Assembly (NCBI GenBank): GCA_051881615.1
Contig: JBJEQF010000014.1
Location: 1-58,224, forward strand
Direction: 5' to 3'
Source of the DNA: CAMFTQ01 sp051881615
GTDB lineage: Bacteria > Bacillota > Clostridia > Oscillospirales > Acutalibacteraceae
DNA length: 58,224 bases
The notes under the pieces are model-generated. The model did not search any database. It was not told the origin of the DNA and saw only the letters and a program-made list of their open reading frames with translations. The position numbers and the translations under genes were made by a program. Shown here piece by piece: positions 42,850 through 51,010 of the stretch; the first letter of the stretch is position 1; every line of letters starts with the position of its first letter.

Positions 42850-42868
42850 CATATTATTAGATTATATA
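42842..42868. promoter_or_regulatory. Inverted-repeat operator overlapping the -10 box
   Basis: TATATAATC (42842-42850) and GATTATATA (42860-42868) are perfect 9-bp inverted halves separated by 9 nt. Centre-to-centre distance is 18 nt, about two helical turns. The left half covers the -10 box and the right half the start region, which is the layout of a repressor site. Confidence 0.6.
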
Positions 42869-42882
42869 GCGGAGGGTATAGT

Positions 42883-43446
42883 ATGATTAAGCTTTTGCCG
42901 GGGACGGTTTTAGAATTTAAGGACGGTATGCAGAATGACGCTTTTTCTTATATTGAGCCTGTTTTTGCACTGACTAAGGGTCTTTCGCTTTCTCAGGTCA
43001 GAGATATCACGGGACTTGAATCATCGACAATACAAAACTGGGTAAAGCGCGGCTGGGTGGCACGTCCTGTTGAAAAAAAATATCAGAAAATGCACATTAT
43101 CAGAATTATTCTTATAAACAGCATAAGAGGTGCAATTCTGCTTGAAAGAATACCGAAAATAATGGAATATATAAACGGTGTTGTAGAGGACGAAAGCGAC
43201 GATATTATCACAGACAGCGAGCTTTACAACAAATTCTGCAAAATCATTTACGAATGTGACAAGGCAAAAACTGTTGATGCAGACAAAATAAAAAGTATAG
43301 TATCGGCTGTTCTTTGCGATTACACAGGACCTTTTGAGGATTCAAAGCAAAGACTTCAGAATGCATTGCTGATTATGGTGCTTGCGTTTTTATCGGCAAG
43401 ACTAAAGGAAGAAACAGACGAGGCATTTTCCCGAATATCTGAATAA
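42883..43446 (+). CDS. DUF1836 family protein, likely DNA-binding regulator
   Basis: A 187-residue DUF1836 protein. Residues about 34-58 form a helix-turn-helix ('LSLSQVRDITGLESSTIQNWVKRGW') of MerR-like type, followed by an all-helical domain. The family is common in Firmicutes and uncharacterised. ATG 42883 has a GGAGGG site; the longer frame starts within the promoter. The consensus promoter overlapped by an inverted repeat just upstream makes autoregulation a reasonable guess. Confidence 0.85.
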   Translation: MIKLLPGTVLEFKDGMQNDAFSYIEPVFALTKGLSLSQVRDITGLESSTIQNWVKRGWVARPVEKKYQKMHIIRIILINSIRGAILLERIPKIMEYINGVVEDESDDIITDSELYNKFCKIIYECDKAKTVDADKIKSIVSAVLCDYTGPFEDSKQRLQNALLIMVLAFLSARLKEETDEAFSRISE

Positions 43447-43464
43447 AGCAGAAACAGCTTAAAC

Positions 43465-43515
43465 AAAAAGACTGTATCAGGAAATATCATATTGATATAC
43501 CGATACAGTCTTTTT
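43465..43515. terminator. Bidirectional terminator between DUF1836 gene and XRE gene
   Basis: AAAAAGACTGTATC (43465-43478) pairs with GATACAGTCTTTTT (43502-43515), with A-tract and T-tract at the ends suitable for both convergent genes. Confidence 0.85.
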
Positions 43516-43520
43516 ATTTT

Positions 43521-44342
43521 TTATTTTTTGAAATAATCACATATGCAGTAGTAAATCGGAATTGTCAGGAACAATATCCACATAGGATGCCAAAGTCCGA
43601 AGACTAAACCGAGAGCCACATACAGCATCGCAACAAGAACAGGGTATGCAAAGTGCATCGGCTTTTTCTTTACTATTGCGTCAACCGCCGAATAATAAAG
43701 CGGAATTGTCAGAAACAATATCCAGCTGATGCTCCAGCCGCCGCAAAAGCCCCAGATAAGAAACGCAATTACAACTACTATCGGGAACGGAAAAACGTAC
43801 CAGAAGTTTTTCTTATGCCCCTCGCAGTCACAGTCACTACACTTGTGAACTCTGCCGTTTTCATCTGTATATACCTTTTCGTTGCCGCACTCGTCAATAA
43901 CCGACACTCCGTTTGAATCAACGTCAACCTTTGCGCCGTGCTTGTCGTGAACGTGTATTCCGCCTAAGCCTATGTCTACTCTGTCGCCGTCCTTGCTGTG
44001 GATATGTATGCCGTTTTTAAAGCTGACGTAATCTTCTCTTTTTTCAGAGGAATCACTGATTTTGTCGTCTGTGCTTTCTTCGGTCTGCTTCCCTGCTTCT
44101 TCTGTATCGGTATTTTTGTTTTCTTCAGCTGACGGCTGGGACTTACCCTTTATAAGCTCGTCAAGCGTTACACCGTAAATCTGAGCAAGCATTATAAGGT
44201 TGTCCGTATCGGGGGAGGCTTCTCCTCTCTCCCACTTTGATACTGCCTGTCGGCTTACTCCGATTTTTTCTGCAAGCTCCTCCTGTGACAGGCGGTGTTT
44301 TTTTCTGTACTCTAACAGGTTGTTTGCTGTTTCCATATTCAT
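43521..44342 (-). CDS. Membrane-bound XRE-family regulator with His/Cys-rich linker
   Basis: 273 residues. The N-terminal HTH (5-62) is a typical Cro/CI domain ('LSQEELAEKIGVSRQAVSKWERG'). An acidic linker (68-105) leads to three repeats of about 17 residues (109-125, 126-142, 143-160) of the type 'GIHIHSKDGDRVDIG', rich in His (113, 115, 130, 132, 135). A C/H cluster follows: H166, C168, C171, C173, H176. Then come about four membrane helices, in which 'W-I-LFLTIP-YY' occurs twice (207-217, 255-265). The likely topology has HTH and metal-type linker inside. ATG 44342 follows GGAGGT at 7 nt. Signal and target unknown; metal or redox sensing is inferred. Confidence 0.82.
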   Translation of the reverse strand: MNMETANNLLEYRKKHRLSQEELAEKIGVSRQAVSKWERGEASPDTDNLIMLAQIYGVTLDELIKGKSQPSAEENKNTDTEEAGKQTEESTDDKISDSSEKREDYVSFKNGIHIHSKDGDRVDIGLGGIHVHDKHGAKVDVDSNGVSVIDECGNEKVYTDENGRVHKCSDCDCEGHKKNFWYVFPFPIVVVIAFLIWGFCGGWSISWILFLTIPLYYSAVDAIVKKKPMHFAYPVLVAMLYVALGLVFGLWHPMWILFLTIPIYYCICDYFKK

Positions 44343-44659
44343 TTGTTCTACCTCCATAAATATACCATTCACAAAATCTTTTCTGTGACGGCTTTATCAT
44401 ACCACAAGCAAAAAATTTTATCTATACATTTTGGCTTTCATTTTCGCAACCGCTTACGCAACTATTGGTTGCAACCTCAAAAAACGCCTTTGCTATGCGG
44501 TTTTCGTAGTTTTACTCCTAATTCCTGATTCCTAAATAAAAATCTTCCCCTCAGAGCATGGGCAAAGCCGAAACAAGCTCCGAGGGGATTTTTATTTAAA
44601 TAATATTCGTCTTAACAGCATCTTAACAAAGGTTTCGTACAGACATCAAATTCATTTAA
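44343..44659. other. Intergenic region with terminator and possible dispersed repeat
   Basis: 317 nt without a gene. 44447-44473 contains GCAACC...GGTTGC and 44479-44502 a near-inverted AAAACGCC/GCGGTTTT, followed by 'CTCCTAATTCCTGATTCCTA' at about 44515. This kind of mixed inverted sequence looks like a dispersed intergenic repeat, but only one copy is in the window. The TPM-operon terminator lies at 44546-44588. Confidence 0.4.
44546..44594 (-). terminator. Terminator of the SPFH/zinc-ribbon/TPM operon
   Basis: TCCCCTCAGAGC (44546-44557) pairs with GCTCCGAGGGGA (44577-44588), one mismatch (A/C). A-rich and T-rich flanks on both sides permit either direction; it sits about 70 nt after the TPM gene. 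Confidence 0.75.
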
Positions 44660-45517
44660 TCAGAATTTGCCGCCGCCACCGCCGTGTGATGAGCCTGATG
44701 ACGATGAATGTGTGCTTGAACCGCCACCGCCGCTTGAGCTGTCGCTCTTAGGTCTTGCAGTTTTTGAAACAGTCCTATACAGGTACATATCTCTTCTGTC
44801 TGTAATTACCATACTGCCCGGCTTTACGTAGCTGTCAGCCGCTGCCTGACGTTGTACTGATTTCAGCTGTCCTTTCATAATCATCGTAACAACAAATGCC
44901 ACAGCAAGACCTACGCCAAAGGAGATAAAAATTTTCGGGATCAGCTTAAACGGATCCTTCGGCATATTGTTTACGTCATACGGCCTGCCTGTTTTTGCCT
45001 GAGTGATAAATTCATCGCAAAGCTCGGCGTAAACCTCAAAGGCATCATCATATTCGCCGTCGCTCAAATAAGGAACAATCTCATCGCCTATGTATTCAAT
45101 TCCGGCGTCTGTAAATGCCTTAATTCCATAGCCTGTTGTCGTTATGTACCAATCTCTTTCTTCCATAGAAAGCAAAAGAAGAACACCGTCTTTATCAACG
45201 CCAAAGCCGTAGTCATTGTAATCGTAAAAATCATCGGCATAATCTCTTGGAGATTTGTAGCCAAGCGAATCAACCGTTACTACAACCACATCTACCTTTT
45301 GTCTTTCGCTTATCTCATCAAGCTGACTTTTAAGTGTGTTTTCCTCAGAATCGCTTAAAAGGTCAGCCATATCCACCATTCTTGAACGCTCGCTGAGGAT
45401 AATTGTGTCATAAGGGCCGATGCTTGTAGCGTATTCTTCGGCTGCAAATACTGACGGAACAGTCATCATAGTGCAGAGTAAAAGTGCTGTAATTATTGCA
45501 GTTAATCTTTTTTTCAT
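44660..45517 (-). CDS. TPM-domain membrane protein (YgcG / YdjH-like)
   Basis: 285 residues: signal peptide (1-25), extracytoplasmic TPM domain (about 38-170) with 'VVDMADLLSD...L...L', 'DVVVVTVDSLGYKSPRDYADDFYDYNDYG', 'GVLLLLSMEERDWYI' and 'TGYG' features, one membrane helix (about 192-213), then a short cytoplasmic part ending in a Gly/Ser/His-rich tail (GGGGSSTHSSSSGSSHGGGG). The Gly-rich end with 'GGGGGKF' is typical of TPM proteins. Family members are linked to membrane stress and respiratory-complex repair. Last gene of the three-gene SPFH unit, 13 nt after the zinc-ribbon gene. Confidence 0.87.
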   Translation of the reverse strand: MKKRLTAIITALLLCTMMTVPSVFAAEEYATSIGPYDTIILSERSRMVDMADLLSDSEENTLKSQLDEISERQKVDVVVVTVDSLGYKSPRDYADDFYDYNDYGFGVDKDGVLLLLSMEERDWYITTTGYGIKAFTDAGIEYIGDEIVPYLSDGEYDDAFEVYAELCDEFITQAKTGRPYDVNNMPKDPFKLIPKIFISFGVGLAVAFVVTMIMKGQLKSVQRQAAADSYVKPGSMVITDRRDMYLYRTVSKTARPKSDSSSGGGGSSTHSSSSGSSHGGGGGKF

Positions 45518-45530
45518 CTACAGCACCCCC

Positions 45531-46616
45531 TTAAAGCAGCCACAAAAGGTACATAATTGCAAATACAACAGCACCTATTGCACCTGTCAGGCCTAAAAGC
45601 CATCCAAAGTATTTGCCCATATCAATAGGTAGATTTCCGACAAACTTACCTGTCTGACCGTTCATAGCAAACGTGTACTTCTGATCATTATATGTAGTGT
45701 TCAGAAGCCATACAGGGTAAAGCGCATATTTTGCCTCGCCGTGCTTCATACGCACGCTTGACGATTCGGGAGTAACCGTTGTGTAGCCCTGTATGGTGGA
45801 TGCGAAGTTATCCTCTGTACTCTTCTTAATTCTCTGGTTTGCTCGCTCAATGCTCTGCTGTGCGTCTACATCGTATTTATCAGCAAGATAGCCTGCAAGA
45901 TAAGCTGTCTGGAAATCTACGGCATCTGAAAAGTCAAAAGGCTCTATAGATTCCATTAAGTCATCTGCCATTTTTGTAGAGCCGTCAACAGGCACTCTTT
46001 CAAAATCGATTGAACCGCCTCTGTTTACAGAGAAATAGCTTGTTTCTGTGTAATTATAATCGCTGTCGCTCCAAGTGCGCACACGTGTGGCTCTGTAGCG
46101 GATATTGGCATCAACATCAGCGTCAAAAAGCCAGAACGGAACGTAAATACCCTTTATTTCATCAATATGGTTTTCATCCTTAAAAACCTTAGGTAAAAGA
46201 ATTTTGCCTTTGTAATGATTTAAAAGAGCCTTCTTTGCAGCGTTTTTGTCGAGCTTAAAGGGAATAACATAGTCAGGCTTTAATGCTCCCGAGAACTGCC
46301 CCATCATAACTACGGGACTGTCGCAGAACGGACATGAGGTTGCCGCCATATTTTCATCGCCGACAATTTCACCGCCGCAGGAATCACATATATAAACACG
46401 CAAGCCTTCTGTTTCGCCCTCCTGCCAGTCACTACCCGCCGTTGTTTCCCACTCCATACTATCGGACTTCTCGTTTTTCAAATCCTCATCATAGGCAGCG
46501 AGCGTTTCCATTTCAAATTCATTGTCACAGAACGGGCATTTCATTTTTTGTATTGTGCTGTCAAAGGCAATAGCGCCGCCACAGCAGGGACATTTATAAT
46601 CCTGTACTACAGCCAC
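45531..46616 (-). CDS. Zinc-ribbon membrane protein (YdjG-like)
   Basis: 361 residues: two N-terminal zinc ribbons, CPCCG/CPFC (about 9-33) and CDSCG/CPFC (about 77-101), a beta-rich middle that includes 'IPFKLDKNAAKKALLNHYKGKILLPKVF' and 'IYVPFWLFDADVDANIRYRATR', and at least one C-terminal membrane helix (about 336-360). This matches the TFIIB-type zinc-ribbon family found beside SPFH proteins, YdjG in B. subtilis. GTG start with GGAGGAG upstream. Function in membrane stress is inferred from context. Confidence 0.82.
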   Translation of the reverse strand: MAVVQDYKCPCCGGAIAFDSTIQKMKCPFCDNEFEMETLAAYDEDLKNEKSDSMEWETTAGSDWQEGETEGLRVYICDSCGGEIVGDENMAATSCPFCDSPVVMMGQFSGALKPDYVIPFKLDKNAAKKALLNHYKGKILLPKVFKDENHIDEIKGIYVPFWLFDADVDANIRYRATRVRTWSDSDYNYTETSYFSVNRGGSIDFERVPVDGSTKMADDLMESIEPFDFSDAVDFQTAYLAGYLADKYDVDAQQSIERANQRIKKSTEDNFASTIQGYTTVTPESSSVRMKHGEAKYALYPVWLLNTTYNDQKYTFAMNGQTGKFVGNLPIDMGKYFGWLLGLTGAIGAVVFAIMYLLWLL

Positions 46617-46664
46617 TGTATTCTACTCCTCCCTGTTAGGAATATCTGAATAAATATCTGAACG

Positions 46665-48089
46665 TCAGATGATGTCTGAATCGTCAAACGGATCGCCGCA
46701 CTCAGGACAGAATTTCGGCGGATTTTTAGGGTCCTTCGGCTCCCAGCCGCATTTGTCACAGCGGTAAAGCGGCTCGCCCTCAGGCTTTTTACTGCCGCAG
46801 TTCTGACAGAATTTACCCTTGTTTACAGTACCGCAGGAGCAGGTCCAGCCGTCTGTATCGGCAGGCTTCGGTGCTCCGCACTCAGGGCAGAATTTGCCTG
46901 TAGCCGTTGCTCCGCACTTGCACTTCCAAGCGCCTGCCTTTACAGGCTCGGGCTTTTTAGCTCCGCACTCGGGGCAGAATTTGCCTGCAACCTTTGCACC
47001 GCAGGCACATGTCCAGCTGTTTGCGTCACTTTGATTATTCGGCTGTGCAGCTGCCTGTTGCTGTGCCGGCTGCTGTGTACCCGGAGTCGGACGGTACTGT
47101 GGGTTTTGCTGATAGCCGCCGAGGATATTACCGCCTGCGTTCATACCGATACCCATACCCATAAAGCCTGCCATAGCTCCGTTTGCATTAGAGCCTGCGT
47201 CCTTTAGACCCTCTGAAATATTGGCGGCAACGTAACCCTGCTGAACAGCAGCGTCTGAGAGCATTGCACCCTTGTTGCGCATATTGATAAGATCCTGACT
47301 TGCCTTGTCGTAGGAAATTTCAGGAGAAACGAAAACAACCTCCATACCTCTGTGCTGAGTCCACTGATCGTCAAGAGCGTCAGCCATATATTTTGCAAGG
47401 AGCGACTGCTTTGATTTGATAAAGCTGATACGCTCGCCGTCTGCCGAATACTGGTTGACAGCAGCCTCAAAGGCTGAGTTGAATTCACCGGCATACTGCG
47501 CTTTAACCTCGCTGAACTCAACAGCTCTGTTCTCTGCTATTGCGGCTCTCGGAATAACCTCCTGATAGAACTTAATCGGGTCTACAACCTTGATTGAGAA
47601 CACGCCGTGAGCACGAAGGTTAAGCTCTGCATTATAGAACGTGTCGAAGTAGTTTACAGGATTTGGTGTACCGAACGGAATACCCTTGATTTCCTGAAGA
47701 TTGATGAAAAATACCTTCTGTGACTGTGAGGGAACACCGCCGAATTTTACTCTGTTAAAGGTTTCCTTTAATGTGTCGCCGAACTGTCCTGCAAAAAGTG
47801 ACGGCATTGAGCTGTTGTCAACCTTAAAGTAACCCGGCTCTGCCGTGTAATCGACAATCTTACCGCCGTCGATAAGAATCATAAACTGATTATCGTAAAC
47901 GTGAATGATTGAGCCGTTTGAAACGATGTTTGCGTTGCCCTTTTTATTCTGGCTTCTGCCGTTCTGTGTGATAAGCTGACCGGGGCAGATAAGTGTGTTA
48001 TCCCCCATTGGCGACGGCTCGATTACCTCTTGCCATGAATCTGCAAGCGCACCGCCGATAGCACCTGTGACTGCTTTGATAATACCCAT
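46665..48089 (-). CDS. SPFH/band 7 protein with four C-terminal zinc ribbons (YdjI-like)
   Basis: 474 residues. An SPFH domain (about 25-285) includes 'IVSNGSIIHVYDNQFMILIDGGKIVDYTAEPG' and 'ELNLRAHGVFSIKVVDP'; a Gly/Ala/Met-rich segment (295-325) and a Gln/Pro linker (326-357) follow. Four zinc ribbons (about 358-470) then come in a row: WTCACG...FCPECG, WKCKCG...FCPECG, WTCSCG...FCQNCG, YRCDKCG...FCPECG. YdjI-type SPFH proteins usually have one or two; four is many. No membrane helix is seen, so it probably oligomerises on the membrane via neighbours. Confidence 0.87.
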   Translation of the reverse strand: MGIIKAVTGAIGGALADSWQEVIEPSPMGDNTLICPGQLITQNGRSQNKKGNANIVSNGSIIHVYDNQFMILIDGGKIVDYTAEPGYFKVDNSSMPSLFAGQFGDTLKETFNRVKFGGVPSQSQKVFFINLQEIKGIPFGTPNPVNYFDTFYNAELNLRAHGVFSIKVVDPIKFYQEVIPRAAIAENRAVEFSEVKAQYAGEFNSAFEAAVNQYSADGERISFIKSKQSLLAKYMADALDDQWTQHRGMEVVFVSPEISYDKASQDLINMRNKGAMLSDAAVQQGYVAANISEGLKDAGSNANGAMAGFMGMGIGMNAGGNILGGYQQNPQYRPTPGTQQPAQQQAAAQPNNQSDANSWTCACGAKVAGKFCPECGAKKPEPVKAGAWKCKCGATATGKFCPECGAPKPADTDGWTCSCGTVNKGKFCQNCGSKKPEGEPLYRCDKCGWEPKDPKNPPKFCPECGDPFDDSDII

Positions 48090-48170
48090 ATGCGATACTC
48101 CTTTTTGTAAATTTTATTATGTACTTTAATAAACAATACAGAATTATCGTTTAATTACATCCTTACGTCT

Positions 48171-48199
48171 ATCATAATATTTTTTAAAGAAAAATGCAA
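48171..48199 (-). promoter_or_regulatory. Promoter of the SPFH operon
   Basis: On the minus strand TTGCAT (complement 48194-48199), 17-nt spacer, TATGAT (complement 48171-48176), about 80 nt before the SPFH start. Confidence 0.7.
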
Positions 48200-48289
48200 G
48201 AAAATTATGAAAATAATCTAAAAAATTATGATTTTTCACAACAAACAGCTCTACATATTTCACTCACTTATATATATGAAGGCTTTTTG

Positions 48290-49072
48290 TTAATATTGTC
48301 TTTTTGCTGTTGTCTGCTCTTTTACTGCGTCAAATTTCCATACTCTTTCGTTTGCTTCAACAATAGGTGTTCCGCAGAATTTACAGGACTTGTTGCCTAA
48401 ATTTGTTATCGGTGCTCCGCAGTTAGGGCAGTTTATGCCGTAAGCGTCAGCCGAACCGAACTGTACTGCGTCCTGAATATAGACAAGGGCAATTTCGTAA
48501 ACCGACTGCTGCTTTAAGTCCTTATCTCCGAAAACAACAGCGCCGTTTTCGTCCTCGATATACGAATAATGTCCGACAGAAAGCTCAAACAGAATTGTGC
48601 AGGAAGCACCCGTTTTTATGTAGCGAGAAATCTGAACATCGTGAATTACAATCTCTTTAAAAATCTGGCTGACATTTCTGAAGTTCAAATCATCAATAAT
48701 GCCCTGAACATAGCTTTCAAGCGTTTGAGAACACTTCTCTGTAATTGCAGAAGCGTTTTTTGACTGAAGTGCAGTGAAGTAGCTGCGTAAAAGCGATTTT
48801 GCCTTGTTTTTGAAAACATCGTAGTCAAACTGCGGAAAATCCTTTAATATCTGCGGAAGATAAACAGACGTCATAGCGTGAAGAGAACGAGGCGTTTCGC
48901 TCATTTCCTCCTTTTGCTTATTGATACCGTCTATAAAGCTGTCTGTGCCGAAAAACTGACGGGAAATGTCACGCAGCTTGTGCTTTATCGCAACAACAGC
49001 AACAAGTATGGTAATCGCCAGAGCTGCTGTTACGCTCAGCGTGATAATTACTCCTGTATCTATAACGCTCAC
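48290..49072 (-). CDS. Tim44-like membrane protein with C-terminal zinc ribbon
   Basis: 260 residues: N-terminal membrane helix (about 8-29), a linker, a Tim44-like domain (about 62-205) with 'FDYDVFKNKAKSLLRSYFTALQSKNASAI' and 'ISRYIKTGASCTILFELSVGHYSY', and a zinc ribbon (C215, C218, C230, C233). Bacterial Tim44-like proteins are often associated with membrane-protein quality control. GTG 49072 fits the promoter 30 nt upstream but lacks a clear ribosome site, so the start is tentative. It is directly upstream of the SPFH operon in the same direction, with its own promoter. Confidence 0.78.
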   Translation of the reverse strand: MSVIDTGVIITLSVTAALAITILVAVVAIKHKLRDISRQFFGTDSFIDGINKQKEEMSETPRSLHAMTSVYLPQILKDFPQFDYDVFKNKAKSLLRSYFTALQSKNASAITEKCSQTLESYVQGIIDDLNFRNVSQIFKEIVIHDVQISRYIKTGASCTILFELSVGHYSYIEDENGAVVFGDKDLKQQSVYEIALVYIQDAVQFGSADAYGINCPNCGAPITNLGNKSCKFCGTPIVEANERVWKFDAVKEQTTAKRQY

Positions 49073-49109
49073 CTCAAATCAAATTTATTCTATCTTATGC
49101 TACAGAGGA

Positions 49110-49138
49110 ATTATAGCATATCGTGAGTAAAAATGCAA
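49110..49138 (-). promoter_or_regulatory. Promoter of the Tim44-like gene
   Basis: On the minus strand TTGCAT (complement 49133-49138), 17-nt spacer, TATAAT (complement 49110-49115). Confidence 0.72.
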
Positions 49139-49167
49139 TGTTAAGCGGTAGGATATGAATATATACG

Positions 49168-49206
49168 GAATGAATAATGAATGATGAATAATTAAGAATG
49201 AATAAT
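49168..49206. repeat. Short AT-rich direct repeat
   Basis: GAATGAATAAT occurs at both ends of this stretch with the related GAATGATGAATAATTAA between them. Low-complexity repeat with no visible function. Confidence 0.5.
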
Positions 49207-49247
49207 TTTTTCTTTTGGGTGCGGTGGAGGTATTACAGATTTTTGCC

Positions 49248-50777
49248 TTACCTCTTCCCCCAGTACTTTCTGTCAAGGCTTCTGTATTGTACGGCTTCGG
49301 CTACGTGGGCGGCTGTTATTGTTTCACTGCCCTCTAAGTCTGCGATAGTCCGTGATACCTTTAAAATTCTGTCGTAGGCTCTGGCCGACAGTCCCATTTT
49401 TTCAAAGGCATTTTTTAGCAGCTTGTTTGCCTTGTCGTCAATTCTGCAAACGCTGTGCAAAAGTCCTGCGTTTATTCTTGCGTTGCAGGTCACATTTGTT
49501 CCCTTGAATCTTTCGTTTTGAATCTTGCGAGCCTTGTTTACTCTTTCTCTGATTTCTGCCGAGGACTCCGACGGCACCTCTGACGATAAATCGTCATAAT
49601 CAACGGGAGGTACCTCTACGTGAATATCAAGTCTGTCAAGCAGCGGCCCCGAAACCTTGTTGAGGTACTTTTTAATCTGCATATCGGAGCATACGCATTT
49701 TTTTGTAGGATGATTGTAAAAGCCGCAGGGACAGGGGTTCATAGCGGCTATAAGCATCACAGAGCAAGGGTAACGCAGTGTGCCGAATACTCTTGAAATT
49801 GTAACTTTCCCCTCCTCTATGGGCTGGCGGAGAACCTCTATTGAATTTCTGGCAAACTCAGGCAGCTCGTCAAGGAACAATACTCCGTTGTGGGCAAGCG
49901 ATATTTCGCCCGGCTTTGGCACTGCTCCGCCGCCGCTTAGTCCTGCCGGTGACACTGTATGATGCGGCGAGCGAAACGGTCTTTGCGTTATGAGCGACTC
50001 GCTTTCACGCAGTGCGCCTGCGATTGAGTGGATTTTTGTTGTGTCTATCATTTCATCAAACGTCATATCGGGCAGAATTGACGGAACACGCTTTGCAAGC
50101 ATACTTTTGCCCGCACCGGGAGGGCCTATGAGCAGTACATTGTGACCGCCGGCGGCTGCAATTTCGAGTGCTCTTTTAGCTTCAAACTGACCTCTTACCT
50201 GTGAAAAGTCGGGCAAAACGATATTTTTGCTGTTCTCACCTTTATGGTACTGTGCCTTTTCAATCAGCCTTTTGCCGTTTAAATGACAGTAAAGTTCTGT
50301 GACGTTTTTTACGGGATATACGTTTATGCCCTGAACAACTGCACCCTCGGAGCCGTTGGTATAAGGGACAAAAATATTCTTTATGCCCACTTCCTTAGCC
50401 TTGATTACCATTGGCAGTACACCGTTGACAGGACGAAGCTCACCGCTTAAGGACAGCTCGCCCATAAAAGCGCAGTCGTCCGTGTTGACACTTAGCTGGT
50501 CTGTCGTTTTTAGAATTGCAACGAGTATCGGCAGGTCATAGATAGGGCCTTCCTTGCGAATATCGGCAGGCGCAAGATTTATAGTTATGCGTGAGCAGGG
50601 AAATTCAAAGCCGCAGTTTTTCATCGCAGTACGAACTCTGTCACGGCTTTCCTTTACGGCGGCGTCAGGCAAGCCCACCAAATCAAAAGACGGTACACTG
50701 CCCGACAAATCTGCTTCTACAAGAATTTCGTAGCTTTCCATACCGAAAAGCCCCATACTTCTCACCTGAACAACCAT
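49248..50777 (-). CDS. comM: YifB/ComM-type Mg-chelatase-like AAA+ ATPase
   Basis: A 509-residue protein: N-terminal ChlI-like domain ('DLVGLPDAAVKESRDRVRTAMKNCGF', 'INLAPADIRKEGP.YDLPI'), the AAA+ domain with Walker A 'GPPGAGKSM' and Walker B 'LFLDELPEF', and a C-terminal Mg_chelatase_C domain with 'NPCPCGFYNHP.KKCVC'. ComM homologues are helicases that extend recombination during natural transformation; YifB is widespread without proof of competence. GAGGTG precedes the ATG. It is divergent from the sigH-like gene. Confidence 0.93.
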   Translation of the reverse strand: MVVQVRSMGLFGMESYEILVEADLSGSVPSFDLVGLPDAAVKESRDRVRTAMKNCGFEFPCSRITINLAPADIRKEGPIYDLPILVAILKTTDQLSVNTDDCAFMGELSLSGELRPVNGVLPMVIKAKEVGIKNIFVPYTNGSEGAVVQGINVYPVKNVTELYCHLNGKRLIEKAQYHKGENSKNIVLPDFSQVRGQFEAKRALEIAAAGGHNVLLIGPPGAGKSMLAKRVPSILPDMTFDEMIDTTKIHSIAGALRESESLITQRPFRSPHHTVSPAGLSGGGAVPKPGEISLAHNGVLFLDELPEFARNSIEVLRQPIEEGKVTISRVFGTLRYPCSVMLIAAMNPCPCGFYNHPTKKCVCSDMQIKKYLNKVSGPLLDRLDIHVEVPPVDYDDLSSEVPSESSAEIRERVNKARKIQNERFKGTNVTCNARINAGLLHSVCRIDDKANKLLKNAFEKMGLSARAYDRILKVSRTIADLEGSETITAAHVAEAVQYRSLDRKYWGKR

Positions 50778-50829
50778 AACAGCACCTCAAAACTAAAAAC
50801 TAAAAGACAGTTATACAAATATATATCTA

Positions 50830-50858
50830 AGTATATCACATATAAAAGAATATAACAA
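50830..50858 (-). promoter_or_regulatory. comM promoter
   Basis: On the minus strand TTGTTA (complement 50853-50858), 17-nt spacer, TATACT (complement 50830-50835). Confidence 0.55.
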
Positions 50859-50952
50859 TATTTTTTGACAAAAAATCGTGTTTCCCGTTGTAAAATGTGC
50901 ATAAATATTTTATTTGTTGATAAAATTTTTTCGCAGGTTTATAAAAAATCAT

Positions 50953-50980
50953 TGACAATTTTTTAATAATAGTGTATTAT
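50953..50980 (+). promoter_or_regulatory. Promoter of the sigH-like gene
   Basis: TTGACA (50953-50958), 16-nt spacer, TATTAT (50975-50980), about 30 nt before the TTG start. Confidence 0.68.
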
Positions 50981-51010
50981 TATACCATTGATATATTTTG
51001 GGGTGGTATT

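Noticed and set aside
48194..48400. 68-residue plus-strand frame at the 3' end of the Tim44-like gene
   Set aside because: No ribosome site, overlaps the SPFH promoter on the other strand, and no terminator follows.
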